Assembly (NCBI GenBank): GCA_015665275.1
Contig: JADFAL010000008.1
Coordinates: 1 to 64,000 of the forward strand
Reading direction: 5' to 3'
Source: Flavobacteriales bacterium
GTDB taxonomy: Bacteria > Bacteroidota > Bacteroidia > Flavobacteriales_D > Crocinitomicaceae
Length of the DNA stretch: 64,000 bases
Shown piece after piece: positions 27,920 to 37,315 of this stretch. The notes beneath the pieces were generated by a model that was given only the letters and a program-made list of their open reading frames with translations, did not search any database and had not been told where the DNA came from. Made by a program: the position numbers and the translations under genes. Each line of letters begins with the position of its first letter. The first letter of the stretch is position 1.

Positions 27920-27952
27920 TTTGAGTCTACTATCTTTTAATTACTAATTTTG
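27920..27952 (+). promoter_or_regulatory. Bacteroidota-type promoter of the purM-prfA unit
   Basis: TTTG at 27920-27923, a 21-nt spacer, and TAATTTTG at 27945-27952, a perfect TAnnTTTG. The predicted transcription start near 27958 gives a leader of about 11 nt before the ATG at 27969. Confidence 0.7.
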
Positions 27953-27968
27953 CGACTTACTGAATTTT

Positions 27969-29135
27969 ATGGCAGACACTCGTTACAACCTACGCGGCGT
28001 TTCCGCTGGAAAAGAAGACGTTCACAACGCAATTAAGAACGTCGACAAAGGACTTTTCCCTCAGGCATTTTGCAAGATCGTTCCGGACATGCTTTCTGGA
28101 GATCAGGATTATTGTGTGGTAATGCACGCAGACGGAGCTGGTACAAAGTCATCTTTGGCTTACATGTACTGGAAAGAAACAGGAGATATTTCCGTTTGGA
28201 AAGGAATCGCTCAAGATGCATTAATTATGAATATTGATGATCTTTTGTGCGTTGGAGCAACAGATAACATTTTGCTCTCATCTACCATTGGTCGTAATAA
28301 AAACCTAATTCCAGGCGAAGTAATTTCAGCTATCATCAACGGAACAGAAGAATTGTTGGAAGATTTACGCAATCAAGGAATCGGAATTCATTCTACGGGT
28401 GGAGAAACTGCCGATGTAGGAGATTTGGTTCGAACCATCATTGTAGATTCTACCGTTGTGTGTCGTATGAAACGTGCAGACGTAATCTCAAATCACACAA
28501 TTCAAGACGGTGATGTAATCGTTGGACTGGCATCACACGGACAAGCTTCATACGAGAAAGAATACAATGGAGGAATGGGAAGTAACGGATTGACATCTGC
28601 CCGCCACGATGTGTTCAACAAAACCTTGGCAAAAAAATACCCAGAAAGCTTTGATTCATCAGTACCTGAAGACCTTGTTTACAGTGGATCAAAAGGATTG
28701 ACGGAAACTACAGATACAGAATTGGATGCTGGGAAATTGGTACTATCACCAACAAGAACCTACGCTCCCATCATCAAGAAAATTCTGGATGAACACCGTG
28801 ATGATATTCATGGAATGGTGCATTGTTCGGGTGGAGCACAAACAAAAGTGCTACACTTTGTTGACAACGTACACGTGATCAAAAACAACTTGTTCGAAAT
28901 TCCACCATTGTTCGACATGATTCAAAAAGAATCGGGTACAGATTGGAAGGAAATGTACAAGGTATTTAACATGGGACACCGCATGGAGATTTATCTTCCA
29001 GAAGCCCAAGCCCAAAACATTATTGACATTTCTAAATCGTTTGGTGTAGACGCACAGATTGTAGGTCGCGTAGAAGCACACGAAGGAAAGAAACTAACCA
29101 TTACGTCTCCGCACGGAGAATTTACGTACGAATAA
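27969..29135 (+). CDS. purM: Phosphoribosylformylglycinamidine cyclo-ligase (AIR synthase), PurM
   Basis: 388 residues. The enzyme closes the imidazole ring of 5-aminoimidazole ribonucleotide in purine synthesis, using ATP. The PurM/AIRS fold is shown by HADGAGTKSSLAYMYW (nucleotide-binding), AQDALIMNIDDLLCVGA, STGGETADVGDLV and IVGLASHGQASYEKEYNGGMGSNGLT. It is longer than the usual 330-350 residue PurM; the extra length matches the long AIRS-related form common in Bacteroidota. The stop is 2 nt before prfA, so the two are co-transcribed from the promoter at 27920-27952. Confidence 0.9.
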   Translation: MADTRYNLRGVSAGKEDVHNAIKNVDKGLFPQAFCKIVPDMLSGDQDYCVVMHADGAGTKSSLAYMYWKETGDISVWKGIAQDALIMNIDDLLCVGATDNILLSSTIGRNKNLIPGEVISAIINGTEELLEDLRNQGIGIHSTGGETADVGDLVRTIIVDSTVVCRMKRADVISNHTIQDGDVIVGLASHGQASYEKEYNGGMGSNGLTSARHDVFNKTLAKKYPESFDSSVPEDLVYSGSKGLTETTDTELDAGKLVLSPTRTYAPIIKKILDEHRDDIHGMVHCSGGAQTKVLHFVDNVHVIKNNLFEIPPLFDMIQKESGTDWKEMYKVFNMGHRMEIYLPEAQAQNIIDISKSFGVDAQIVGRVEAHEGKKLTITSPHGEFTYE

Positions 29136-29137
29136 TC

Positions 29138-30217
29138 ATGAACGAATTACTACAGAAACTCGAAGCTATTCACATTCGCTTTGTCGAGGTCGGTAAGCTA
29201 ATCGTCGATCCGGAAATTATTGCGGATATGAAGCGGTACGTGAGACTGAACAAAGAATACAAAGATCTCGAGGAAATAGACCAGGTCTACAAGAAATACA
29301 AGAACATTATTGAGAACCTGGAGAACTCCAAAGCCTTGTTGAAAGAGGAGGACGATCCGGAAATGCGCGAGATGGCGAAAATGGAAATCGATGAATTGGA
29401 AACCGTTCGGCCAGAGATGGAAGAAAGCATCAAGATGTTGTTGATTCCAAAAGATCCCGAGGACGAAAAAAGTGCCATTATGGAATTGCGTGCTGGTACC
29501 GGAGGAGACGAAGCATGTATTTTCGTGGAAGACTGTTTCCGAATGTATACCATGTTCTTCAAAGAGCGCGGATGGAGCTACGAAGTAGTAAACTCTAACG
29601 AAGGAACCGTAAAAGGCTACAAGGAAATCACCATAAACATCGATGCTCCCGCAGCATACGGCGTATTGAAGTTTGAATCTGGCGTGCACCGTGTACAACG
29701 CGTTCCCGAAACGGAATCACAAGGACGCGTGCATACTTCAGCCATTACAGTGGCGGTTCTACCAGAAGCCGAAGATGTGGATTTCGAATTGAATATGTCC
29801 GATGTACGAAAAGATACGTACCGAGCGTCAGGTGCTGGAGGTCAGCACGTAAATAAAACGGAATCTGCCGTGCGATTGACGCACATTCCTACTGGTGTGG
29901 TTGCCGAATGTCAAGACGGACGTTCCCAACACAAAAACATGGAAAAAGCAGTATCCATGCTCCGATCTCGTTTGTACCAAATTGAATTGGACAAGATTCA
30001 ATCAGAGCGAGCAGAACAACGTAAATCGCTCGTATCTACAGGAGACAGATCGGCAAAAATTCGCACGTACAACTATCCGCAAGGACGGATCACAGATCAC
30101 AGAATCAACAAGACCTTATACAAGTTGGATGCCTTCATGAACGGTGATATTCAAGAGATGATCGACGCATTGAAAATGGCAGAAAACGCAGAAAAACTGA
30201 AGGGCGAAGAGGTTTAA
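29138..30217 (+). CDS. prfA: Peptide chain release factor 1
   Basis: 359 residues, standard RF1 length. It reads UAA and UAG stop codons and triggers release of the nascent chain. The codon-recognition region has the RF1-type P-x-T ([14 protein letters not shown]), and the catalytic GGQ motif is in [19 protein letters not shown] near residue 235. The N-terminal coiled domain is rich in Glu and Lys. It follows purM by 2 nt. A GC-rich 35-nt repeat lies directly after the stop codon. Confidence 0.98.
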   Translation: MNELLQKLEAIHIRFVEVGKLIVDPEIIADMKRYVRLNKEYKDLEEIDQVYKKYKNIIENLENSKALLKEEDDPEMREMAKMEIDELETVRPEMEESIKMLLIPKDPEDEKSAIMELRAGTGGDEACIFVEDCFRMYTMFFKERGWSYEVVNSNEGTVKGYKEITINIDAPAAYGVLKFESGVHRVQRVPETESQGRVHTSAITVAVLPEAEDVDFELNMSDVRKDTYRASGAGGQHVNKTESAVRLTHIPTGVVAECQDGRSQHKNMEKAVSMLRSRLYQIELDKIQSERAEQRKSLVSTGDRSAKIRTYNYPQGRITDHRINKTLYKLDAFMNGDIQEMIDALKMAENAEKLKGEEV

Positions 30218-30232
30218 ATCGCCGGTAATTTG

Positions 30233-30267
30233 TCCTTCCCCCTTTTGGAGGGGGACTGAGGGGGAGG
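30233..30267 (+). repeat. Dispersed 3'-of-gene repeat, first copy
   Basis: A G-rich element of about 35 nt (CTTCCCCCTTTTGGAGGG then GGACTGAGGGGGAGG), 15 nt after the prfA stop. It is nearly identical to the reverse complement of 53038-53069 after ftsA. Both copies have the same orientation relative to their upstream gene and can form a CCCCC/GGGGG hairpin. Confidence 0.8.
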
Positions 30268-30317
30268 ATAAGCAACGGAATAACTCAATTCTCCCATTGC
30301 TCAATTTTCAAAAAGTC

Positions 30318-31136
30318 ATGACACGACAAGAACTCATCCACGAAATACGAACAAAGCGCTCTTTTCTATGCGTTGGATTGGATACCGATTTGAAAAAGGT
30401 TCCGAAACATTTATTGGATAGCGAAGATCCAATTTTTGAGTTCAACAAGGCTATCATCGATGCCACAAAGGATTATTGTGTTGCCTATAAACCGAATACA
30501 GCCTTCTATGAATGTCACGGACCGAAAGGCTGGGAATCCTTAAAGAAAACAATAGACTACATTCCAGATAACATCTTTACGATTGCTGATGCGAAACGTG
30601 GAGACATTGGAAATACCTCTCGCTACTACGCAGATACCTTTTTCGATTACCTTAAAGCGGATTCCGTTACGGTAGCACCCTACATGGGAGAAGACAGCGT
30701 TTCTCCATTCTTGGAGTATGAAAACAATTGGGTCATCTTATTGGCATTGACATCAAACAAAGGTGCACTCGACTTCCAAATGACCGTAGATCACGAAAAT
30801 AAGCCGTTATTTAAGAAGGTTTTAGCAAAGTCGCAGGAATGGGGCACGCCGGAAAACCTAATGTTCGTAGTTGGCGCAACGCGTGCTGAAGGAATTGGAG
30901 AAGTGAGAAAAGCTGCTCCGGACAACTTCTTTCTAGTTCCAGGTGTTGGTGCACAAGGAGGATCATTAGAAGACGTAGCAGATTATGGATGGAACCAAGA
31001 CTGTGGATTGCTTGTCAACTCGTCCAGAGGAATCATTTACGCATCACAAGAGCACGATTTTGCACAAAAAGCTGGAGAGGCTGCCAAAGCGCTTCAAACG
31101 CAAATGTCTGAGATACTCGATACAAAAAATTTCTAA
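30318..31136 (+). CDS. pyrF: Orotidine 5'-phosphate decarboxylase
   Basis: 272 residues from the ATG at 30318; an in-frame TTG at 30297 would add seven residues. It converts OMP to UMP, the last step of de novo pyrimidine synthesis. The longer type-2 PyrF form is indicated by [53 protein letters not shown] (the D-x-K-x-x-D catalytic motif) and [14 protein letters not shown]. It probably belongs with purM and prfA, 100 nt upstream, though the repeat between them may separate the transcripts. Confidence 0.96.
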   Translation: MTRQELIHEIRTKRSFLCVGLDTDLKKVPKHLLDSEDPIFEFNKAIIDATKDYCVAYKPNTAFYECHGPKGWESLKKTIDYIPDNIFTIADAKRGDIGNTSRYYADTFFDYLKADSVTVAPYMGEDSVSPFLEYENNWVILLALTSNKGALDFQMTVDHENKPLFKKVLAKSQEWGTPENLMFVVGATRAEGIGEVRKAAPDNFFLVPGVGAQGGSLEDVADYGWNQDCGLLVNSSRGIIYASQEHDFAQKAGEAAKALQTQMSEILDTKNF

Positions 31137-31191
31137 TCCGTTTGTTTATCTCTTTGATTTTTAGTAGATTGGTTTAAAGAACGTTGAACTA

Positions 31192-31389
31192 TTGAGCCGA
31201 TCATTACTATTTTTACTTGCCCTAGTCTTCGGGCTTCTACTCGTAAATTGTATCGTTTACTTCGTTGGAACTAACGGTTCATTGAGAGGCTGGAAAGCTG
31301 CTTTGATGCTCTCATTTCTTGCCATAAGTTCCCTTGCTGTTTTCTTTGTTTTCCTGCGCTTAAATTCTGACCGAAAGTCGAATTCGTAA
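31192..31389 (+). CDS. Possible small two-helix membrane protein
   Basis: 65 codons from a TTG. The two hydrophobic stretches SLLFLLALVFGLLLVNCIVYF and AALMLSFLAISSLAVFFVF are joined by a short polar loop, and the tail is basic (RLNSDRKSNS). That is a credible small membrane protein. It fills part of the 376-nt gap between pyrF and the RND exporter. No homologue is recognised and there is no clear ribosome-binding site, so it could be spurious. The remaining gap holds the exporter promoter. Confidence 0.45.
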   Translation: MSRSLLFLLALVFGLLLVNCIVYFVGTNGSLRGWKAALMLSFLAISSLAVFFVFLRLNSDRKSNS

Positions 31390-31451
31390 CGCAATCGCAT
31401 TACTTTTCTCGAAACGCGTGACTTTGGCACAGGTATTGCCTTCCAAATTGC

Positions 31452-31482
31452 TTTGTACGCTTATTTATAAACACTACTTTTG
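31452..31482 (+). promoter_or_regulatory. Bacteroidota-type promoter of the RND exporter gene
   Basis: TTTG at 31452-31455, exactly 19 nt, then TACTTTTG at 31475-31482. Transcription should start near 31488, about 25 nt before the ATG at 31513. The alternative start codon TTG at 31480 overlaps the -7 box and is excluded. Confidence 0.75.
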
Positions 31483-31512
31483 TCATCTTACCGAAAATTC
31501 TGGCAGCATAAC

Positions 31513-34173
31513 ATGTGGCAGTCCATTGCGAACATCATTATACGTAATAAATTCATCATAATTGGGGTTCTAGCCTTGGTGACTGTTTTTTTCGGATACA
31601 AGGCGTTCTCTGGGCTTGAGTTGGATAACAAGTACGGAATCCTTCTCCCAAACAATGCTGAGGCCAAAGAAGATTACGATCGATTCAAAGAGCTCTTCGG
31701 TGAAGATGGCGGAACATTGGTCATCGCAATTGAAACAGACTCCCTTTACACAGAAGAAAATTTCCTGAAATGGAAAGAACTCGGAGACTCTATTTTAGAG
31801 ATGGAAGGTGTGAAGGCAGTTATTTCCGAAGCCACCCTATTTTCGGTTTATAACAACCGGGAAAAACAACGCTTTGAGGCCAAGAAAGTATTCTCGGATA
31901 CACAGTTCAAAGAGAAATCCATCGACTCCATAAAAACGGAAGTACGCAGCAATCCGCTCTATCGTGGAACGCTCTACAATGACGACGAGACGGTTTCCCT
32001 AATGATGATCAATATCGACGAAAACTTTATCGTAGACCGTGAGAAGGCGAACGTAGTTTTTGATATTGAAGATTTGGCTAGGTCCTACGATGCATATTTT
32101 GGAGATCCAAGATTTGCGGGAATGCCGCACTTACGTGTCGTTATAGGAAATCGTGTATTGAAAGAAATGTACATTTTCATCGGGTTGCTCATTCTAATGA
32201 CTTCCGCGTTGATGTATTTCTTCTTCCGATCGATGCGCGTCGTTCTCATCTGTAACCTAGTTGTTGCAGTAGCGGTAATTTGGTCGATGGGGTCCATTGG
32301 AGCCTTCAATTTCAAAATGACCATCATCATGGCGTTAATTCCTCCGCTGATGATCGTTATTGGAGTTCCCAACTGTATCTTCTTACTTACAAAATACCAT
32401 CAGGAGGTTAAGCAACACGGAAACAAAGCCAAAGCGCTATCCCGAGTCATTAAGAAAATCGGAACGGCGACCTTCCTTACCAACCTTACCACATCACTCG
32501 GATTCCTCACATTCGTAACCACCAATTCTGATAAACTGGTACAATTCGGAATCACCGCATCGGTTAACATAATGATGGTGTTCATCCTATCCATCACTAT
32601 TCTGCCGATCATTATCTCGCTTTTGAAAGCCCCGAAACCAAAGCACCTGAAACATTTGGAGCGTAAAATGGCGGTTGGGCTTCTGAATACATTGGTGCAC
32701 ATTACGGTGAATCACAGACGTTGGGTATATATCACAACAATTGTCGTAGTTGGATTGAGCGTTGCCGGGTTGTTACAAATTAATACAACTGGAAACCTTA
32801 CAGGCGATCTTCCAGACGACGATCAGATCAAAGAGGACATGACCTTCATGGAGAATAAGTTCGGTGGAGCCATTCCGTTCGAAATTCTTATTGATTACAA
32901 GGAACCAAGTCGACTGAGTAAAAAGAGTACGCTCCTGAAAATTGAGAGTGCTCAGAACTTTCTTGCTGATGATACCTTATTTGCAAAATCACTTTCATAT
33001 GTTGATGCATTGAAAGCTGCGAATATGGCGTATTACGATAACGACTCTTCGCAATACCGATTGATCACTTCTAGAAGACATCTTGCACGAATTAACCGCT
33101 ACATCGACAGTAGTTCTTACATCACCGATGCAGAAGGAGTAGGAGTTGCTATCAATGAATTAATTGATACTTCGTCGTATGTGGTGCGCATCAGAACGCA
33201 GATGAAAGATTTGGGATCTTATGAAGTTTCCGATCACATTGAAAAACTCGAAACGCATTTGGACACCATCTTGAATCCGAATCGAGATCACATCGAAGCG
33301 TTTTACAAAGGCTATAAAAAAGGAAAGAGAAATTATTTGGATTCCATTTTAGGTAATTATTCTTCGATTGCCAATGCACTTTCCGCGAGCTATATTAAAA
33401 GCGATGATGATCAGTTGGCATACGATACGGAACCAATTGTCTACTTAAAAGCGAAAGCGAAAGACAAAAAATTCAAGAAGAACTTGAGAAAGGCAATTAA
33501 CTTGGAATACTTTGACATTACAATCACAGGGACATCTCAGGTGGCAGCGGAAGGAACCAAATACATGGTGATCAACTTGTTTACCAGCCTGCTCTTCGCC
33601 ATTATTGCCATTGCCATATTGATGGCCATCTTATTCCGAGCTTGGAGAATGGTATTGGTTTCTCTCGTTCCGAACTTCATTCCGCTTTTGTTCACGGCAG
33701 GAATTATGGGCTGGTTTGGAATTCCATTGAAGCCATCAACACTCTTAGTCTTTAGTATCGCCTTCGGTATTTCCGTGGATGATACAATTCACTATCTGGC
33801 TAAATACCGTCAGGAATTGAAAACAAAACATTGGGATTTGAAAGCATGTGCTGTGATGGCTATTCGCGAGGCAGGTCTGGGAATGTTCTACACGTCCATC
33901 ATTCTGTTCTGCGGCTTTATCATGTTCTCATTCTCTCAGTTTGGAGGAACACAAGCGCTTGGAATTTTGGTTTCATTGACATTATTGTTTGCAATGATCA
34001 CTAATCTTGTACTACTTCCGACCCTACTCCTTTCTTTGGAGAGACGGATTACTACGAAATCTTTCGAAGAGCCGTATTTTGATGCATATGCCGAAGAGAG
34101 CGATATCGATTGGGAACACCTTGATTTAGAGACTGAGGTGGACGACTCCAAAACACTTGAAGACGATAAATAG
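31513..34173 (+). CDS. RND/MMPL-superfamily exporter
   Basis: 886 residues from the ATG at 31513 (MWQSIANIIIRNKF). It has a first transmembrane helix (FIIIGVLALVTVFFGYKAF), a large periplasmic loop, a five- to six-helix block near residues 225-400 (LLILMTSALMYFFFRSM ... PPLMIVIGVPNCIFLLTKYH), a second loop near 410-680 and a second helix block to the end (FSIAFGISVDDTIHYLAKYRQEL, with the typical D-D of the RND/MMPL family). Proteins of this kind use proton flow to move lipids or hopanoid-like or other hydrophobic substrates. The substrate is unknown. The stop overlaps the polyprenyl synthase start (TAGTG), so both products may serve isoprenoid or membrane lipid handling. Confidence 0.9.
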   Translation: MWQSIANIIIRNKFIIIGVLALVTVFFGYKAFSGLELDNKYGILLPNNAEAKEDYDRFKELFGEDGGTLVIAIETDSLYTEENFLKWKELGDSILEMEGVKAVISEATLFSVYNNREKQRFEAKKVFSDTQFKEKSIDSIKTEVRSNPLYRGTLYNDDETVSLMMINIDENFIVDREKANVVFDIEDLARSYDAYFGDPRFAGMPHLRVVIGNRVLKEMYIFIGLLILMTSALMYFFFRSMRVVLICNLVVAVAVIWSMGSIGAFNFKMTIIMALIPPLMIVIGVPNCIFLLTKYHQEVKQHGNKAKALSRVIKKIGTATFLTNLTTSLGFLTFVTTNSDKLVQFGITASVNIMMVFILSITILPIIISLLKAPKPKHLKHLERKMAVGLLNTLVHITVNHRRWVYITTIVVVGLSVAGLLQINTTGNLTGDLPDDDQIKEDMTFMENKFGGAIPFEILIDYKEPSRLSKKSTLLKIESAQNFLADDTLFAKSLSYVDALKAANMAYYDNDSSQYRLITSRRHLARINRYIDSSSYITDAEGVGVAINELIDTSSYVVRIRTQMKDLGSYEVSDHIEKLETHLDTILNPNRDHIEAFYKGYKKGKRNYLDSILGNYSSIANALSASYIKSDDDQLAYDTEPIVYLKAKAKDKKFKKNLRKAINLEYFDITITGTSQVAAEGTKYMVINLFTSLLFAIIAIAILMAILFRAWRMVLVSLVPNFIPLLFTAGIMGWFGIPLKPSTLLVFSIAFGISVDDTIHYLAKYRQELKTKHWDLKACAVMAIREAGLGMFYTSIILFCGFIMFSFSQFGGTQALGILVSLTLLFAMITNLVLLPTLLLSLERRITTKSFEEPYFDAYAEESDIDWEHLDLETEVDDSKTLEDDK

Positions 34174-35141
34174 TGGAAGCACTCAAAAATTATACGGCAC
34201 TCATTGAAAAAGAGCTTGCCAAAGATCAGTTCCCGGAAAATCCAGCGGAACTTTACGATCCCCTGAGATATTTCTTAGCACTTGGTGGTAAACGCATTCG
34301 TCCTGTACTAACACTTTTATCGGCCGAATTGTTTGGAAGCACCGCTGAAAAAGCACTTCCGCAGGCACTTGCTATTGAGATCTTTCACAACTTCACGTTG
34401 ATTCACGACGACATCATGGACGAAGCGCCAACACGTCGTAAAATGCCAACGGTGCACGAAAAGTGGAATACGAATATTGCTATTCTTTCCGGAGATGTTT
34501 TGCTCATCAAGGCTTACCAATCATTGGCCCAGGTAGATGCAGATAAACTCCCGGAAGTCCTTGAAGTATTTAATACTACTTCAATTGAAGTTTGCGAAGG
34601 GCAGCAAATGGATATGAATTTCGAAGATCGTATGGATGTATCCATTAGCGAATACGTTGAAATGATTCGCTTAAAGACGTCCGTTTTGCTTGGTGGCGCG
34701 CTGGAAATAGGTGCTATTGTTGCCGGAGCGGGCAAAGAAGATCGAAAGCGCATCTATGATTTCGGTCAATACCTTGGAATCGCATTCCAAATTCAAGACG
34801 ACATTCTTGACTTGTACGCTGACCCTGAGAAATTCGGAAAAATGGTTGGCGGTGATGTTGTAGCGAATAAGAAAACCTTGTTGTATTTAATGGCAGTTGG
34901 TACAGCCAATGCCGAGCAACATGAAATTCTTAAGCAACTTCAAAACGAAGAAAACATTCAGTTGAAAATATCACGCACACGTGAGTTGTTCGATCATCTA
35001 GGAGCGAAAGAAAAGTGCCGAGAGGAAATGCTTTCATACCAAAACAAGGCCATGCAAGCACTCGATGGAATCAATGTTCCAGAAACGCAAAAAGCAGGAT
35101 TGAAAGCCTTAGCAGATTTCCTTTTGACCCGAAATTGGTAG
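34173..35141 (+). CDS. Polyprenyl (trans-isoprenyl) diphosphate synthase
   Basis: 322 residues from a GTG that overlaps the stop of the exporter gene. The two aspartate-rich motifs are LIHDDIMDEAPTRR (first, DDIMD) and FQIQDDILDLYAD (second, DDILD), with GGKRIRPVL for IPP binding near residue 34 and GGDVVANKKTLL downstream. It condenses isopentenyl diphosphate with allylic diphosphates. Chain length is set by residues before the first DDxxD: IEIFHNFTLIHDD has Phe at the fifth position upstream, as in short-chain (GGPP or FPP) types, but octaprenyl activity cannot be excluded. Confidence 0.93.
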   Translation: MEALKNYTALIEKELAKDQFPENPAELYDPLRYFLALGGKRIRPVLTLLSAELFGSTAEKALPQALAIEIFHNFTLIHDDIMDEAPTRRKMPTVHEKWNTNIAILSGDVLLIKAYQSLAQVDADKLPEVLEVFNTTSIEVCEGQQMDMNFEDRMDVSISEYVEMIRLKTSVLLGGALEIGAIVAGAGKEDRKRIYDFGQYLGIAFQIQDDILDLYADPEKFGKMVGGDVVANKKTLLYLMAVGTANAEQHEILKQLQNEENIQLKISRTRELFDHLGAKEKCREEMLSYQNKAMQALDGINVPETQKAGLKALADFLLTRNW

Positions 35142-35206
35142 CGCCAAATCACTACGAATCAACTAATTCAGTTTCATTCTAAACGTGCAGCTTCTTATAT
35201 TGGAGC

Positions 35207-35746
35207 ATGCCCTTCAATCGCTTGAACCATTCTATATTGGGAGAAATCCGTCCCAGATTTGCACTTAAAATTGCAGCAGATCCGGAAAAAGCCATGGCGT
35301 GCTTGGAAGATGGTTTCAAGAAAGATCCTACAGTAGGTGGCGTATTCGCAAAAAATCATTTGTTTTTGAAAGTCCCGGAATCCGAACAGCACTATTGGTC
35401 GCCTGAACTTTCAGTACGCATCGAAATTGAAGAGTTCACGGATTACACAACCGTATCATGCCTCGTAGGCCCCAGACAATCGGTTTGGGCACTTTGGGCC
35501 TTTATCTACACATCAATATTATTGGTGACACTATTTAGCGGATTCTATGGTTGGGCACAATACAATGTAGATGGATATTCGGCTTGGCTCTGGGTAATTC
35601 CTTTTGGAATAATCGGGCTCTCTACCGCCTTTATTACCTCTAAGGTTGGTCAGCACAAAGGAAGGAACCAAATGCTCCACTTGATTAGTTTTGTTTACCA
35701 CGAATTATCAAAAATTGGCCCGGTTGACAGACTGGAACGTCAATAA
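35207..35746 (+). CDS. Hypothetical protein with two transmembrane helices
   Basis: 179 residues. A soluble N-terminal region of about 85 residues is followed by two adjacent helices (VWALWAFIYTSILLVTLFSGFY and AWLWVIPFGIIGLSTAFI) and a short basic tail (KVGQHKGRNQM ... DRLERQ). The N-terminal part (FALKIAADPEKAMACLEDGFKKD) may be a small alpha/beta domain facing the cytoplasm. I recognise no family. It lies between the isoprenoid synthase and the ECF sigma gene on the same strand and may be a cell-envelope protein. Confidence 0.75.
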   Translation: MPFNRLNHSILGEIRPRFALKIAADPEKAMACLEDGFKKDPTVGGVFAKNHLFLKVPESEQHYWSPELSVRIEIEEFTDYTTVSCLVGPRQSVWALWAFIYTSILLVTLFSGFYGWAQYNVDGYSAWLWVIPFGIIGLSTAFITSKVGQHKGRNQMLHLISFVYHELSKIGPVDRLERQ

Positions 35747-35778
35747 TTTCGTTTACTTCGTAACGCTCAACACGCTAA

Positions 35779-36363
35779 ATGCACCTAGACGATCAATCCA
35801 TTCTTGAGGCGATTTCTCGCAACACAGACCGTGGTTACCACCATTTGGTGGATGCTTATGCAGATCGTGTATTTAGTACATGCCTGAACCTTACTCGGAA
35901 TCAAGAGGATGCCGAAGACGTTACCCAAGAAGTATTTACTACGATTTATCTCTCTTTGGACAATTTCGAGGGCAATTCGAAACTATCGACTTGGATCTAC
36001 TCTATCGCTACGAACAAGTGCAAGGAGTTCCTGAGAAGAAAAACGCGCAAGAAAAGATCGGGCTACCATACTGAATTAGAGCAAGAAGATTCACATTTCG
36101 TGCCCTTGCAGATTATCGACTTTCAGCATCCTGGAGTTGTCATGGAGGACAAAGAGCGTGCAAAAGTATTGTTTAGCGCCATTGAGCAATTGGCAGAAAA
36201 TCAATCCCTCGCTTATACCCTTCACAAGATAGAAGGAAGAAGTTATCAGGAAGTTGCAGAAATGATGGAGGTTTCTGTGTCTTCTGTGGAGTCCTTATTG
36301 TTTCGGGCGAAGAAGCGATTGCAACAACTATTGGAAAATTATTACCGAGAAAATTTAGAATGA
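35779..36363 (+). CDS. ECF-type RNA polymerase sigma factor
   Basis: 194 residues with region 2 (FSTCLNLTRNQEDAEDVTQEVF, then STWIYSIATNKCKEFLRR) and region 4 (LHKIEGRSYQEVAEMMEVSVSSVESLLFRAKKRL). There is no region 3 or 1.1, so it is group 4. It directs RNA polymerase to stress or envelope promoters. The next two genes encode a one-helix membrane protein and a periplasmic sensor-like protein, the usual arrangement for control of an ECF factor by membrane partners. Confidence 0.96.
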   Translation: MHLDDQSILEAISRNTDRGYHHLVDAYADRVFSTCLNLTRNQEDAEDVTQEVFTTIYLSLDNFEGNSKLSTWIYSIATNKCKEFLRRKTRKKRSGYHTELEQEDSHFVPLQIIDFQHPGVVMEDKERAKVLFSAIEQLAENQSLAYTLHKIEGRSYQEVAEMMEVSVSSVESLLFRAKKRLQQLLENYYRENLE

Positions 36364-36404
36364 CCGCAAGTTTCATTCGAATATGACATCTAATATTAAT
36401 AACA

Positions 36405-36680
36405 ATGACACCAAACGAACGCGAAATAGAGAGAACAATAAACGCAGGAGATCGCATCTCAAGCGTGCCAGCATCCGACGCACTGATGCAGCGCTTGAAA
36501 CAAATTCCGGAATCTGTCCGTGAGGGGTATGCGAAAATTCCAAAGAAAGTAGTCTGGGCAGTTGCAGCGAGTATCGCTATTTTAATTGTCTTGAACGTAC
36601 TTTCCGCAAGGGATTATGCGGAGGAAAACGAATCAACTCAAGAGAGCAGTTCGTATTTCGACCACCTAAAGACCTTGTAA
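36405..36680 (+). CDS. Probable anti-sigma-like one-helix membrane protein
   Basis: 91 residues. The cytoplasmic part of about 48 residues (ALMQRLKQIPESVREGYAKIP) is followed by one helix (VVWAVAASIAILIVLNVLSA) and a short periplasmic acidic tail. Its position straight after the ECF gene and its topology fit a minimal anti-sigma factor, although no zinc-binding HxxxCxxC motif is present. It is followed one base later by the next gene, so the three are an operon. Confidence 0.75.
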   Translation: MTPNEREIERTINAGDRISSVPASDALMQRLKQIPESVREGYAKIPKKVVWAVAASIAILIVLNVLSARDYAEENESTQESSSYFDHLKTL

Positions 36681-36681
36681 G

Positions 36682-37128
36682 ATGAAATCAATCAAATTCT
36701 ATAAGATTCTTAGCATCACCTTGTTGATTCTAAACCTTGTAACGCTGTCGATCTTTTTCATTATTGGTCCTCCGGGGCCACCGAGGCCAGGGGAAGCATA
36801 CCTTGCTGAAGAAATTGGGATGACCGGATCGACAAAAAAGACCGTTGACGCATTGGAAATAAAGCACCACAAGGACAAACGAGCATTAAAAAGAAAGAAT
36901 TTCGAATTGCAGAAGAAGTTGTACAATTCTTTAACGGATGAAGAGCAATCTGCTGAAATCATGCTACAAATTCATGAAAACCGAATGAAAACGGAACGTA
37001 TGACTTTTGAATTCTTTCGTGAAGTGGCATCGTATTGCAACAAGAAACAACGCAAAAAACTAGATGAATCAATTGATCATGGCCTGCGCAGAATTACAGG
37101 TAACGGAGGACCACCACCAAAAAGGTAG
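36682..37128 (+). CDS. Membrane-anchored Spy/CnrX-like periplasmic protein
   Basis: 148 residues with an N-terminal signal-anchor helix (ILSITLLILNLVTLSIFFIIG), a Pro-Gly-rich linker (GPPGPPRPGEA) and a charged helical domain (KHHKDKRALKRKNFELQKKLYNSLTDEEQ ... KTERMTFEFFREVASYCNKKQRKKLDE). This resembles the heavy-metal-sensor/Spy-like proteins that often follow ECF sigma and anti-sigma genes in Bacteroidota. It could sense envelope stress or metals. A strong terminator follows the operon. Confidence 0.78.
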   Translation: MKSIKFYKILSITLLILNLVTLSIFFIIGPPGPPRPGEAYLAEEIGMTGSTKKTVDALEIKHHKDKRALKRKNFELQKKLYNSLTDEEQSAEIMLQIHENRMKTERMTFEFFREVASYCNKKQRKKLDESIDHGLRRITGNGGPPPKR

Positions 37129-37202
37129 ATCATTTTCATGACAGCATTACACGAAACAAACATACAAGTACAGTAAGAGTTATTAGATTCACGTGTAATA
37201 TG

Positions 37203-37235
37203 AATCCCGACTTCAATTGAAGTCGGGATTTTTAT
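37203..37235 (+). terminator. Rho-independent terminator
   Basis: A perfect 28-nt palindrome, AATCCCGACTTCAA at 37203-37216 and its complement to 37230, followed by TTTTTATTTT. It ends the ECF operon. The rest of 37129-37315 shows no gene. Confidence 0.9.
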
Positions 37236-37315
37236 TTTCATTACCTAAAATTGTGCAGAACAATTAGGCGCGTCAGTATAAATGATCTAATTTGCAGCCT
37301 TAATTACGAATAGTT

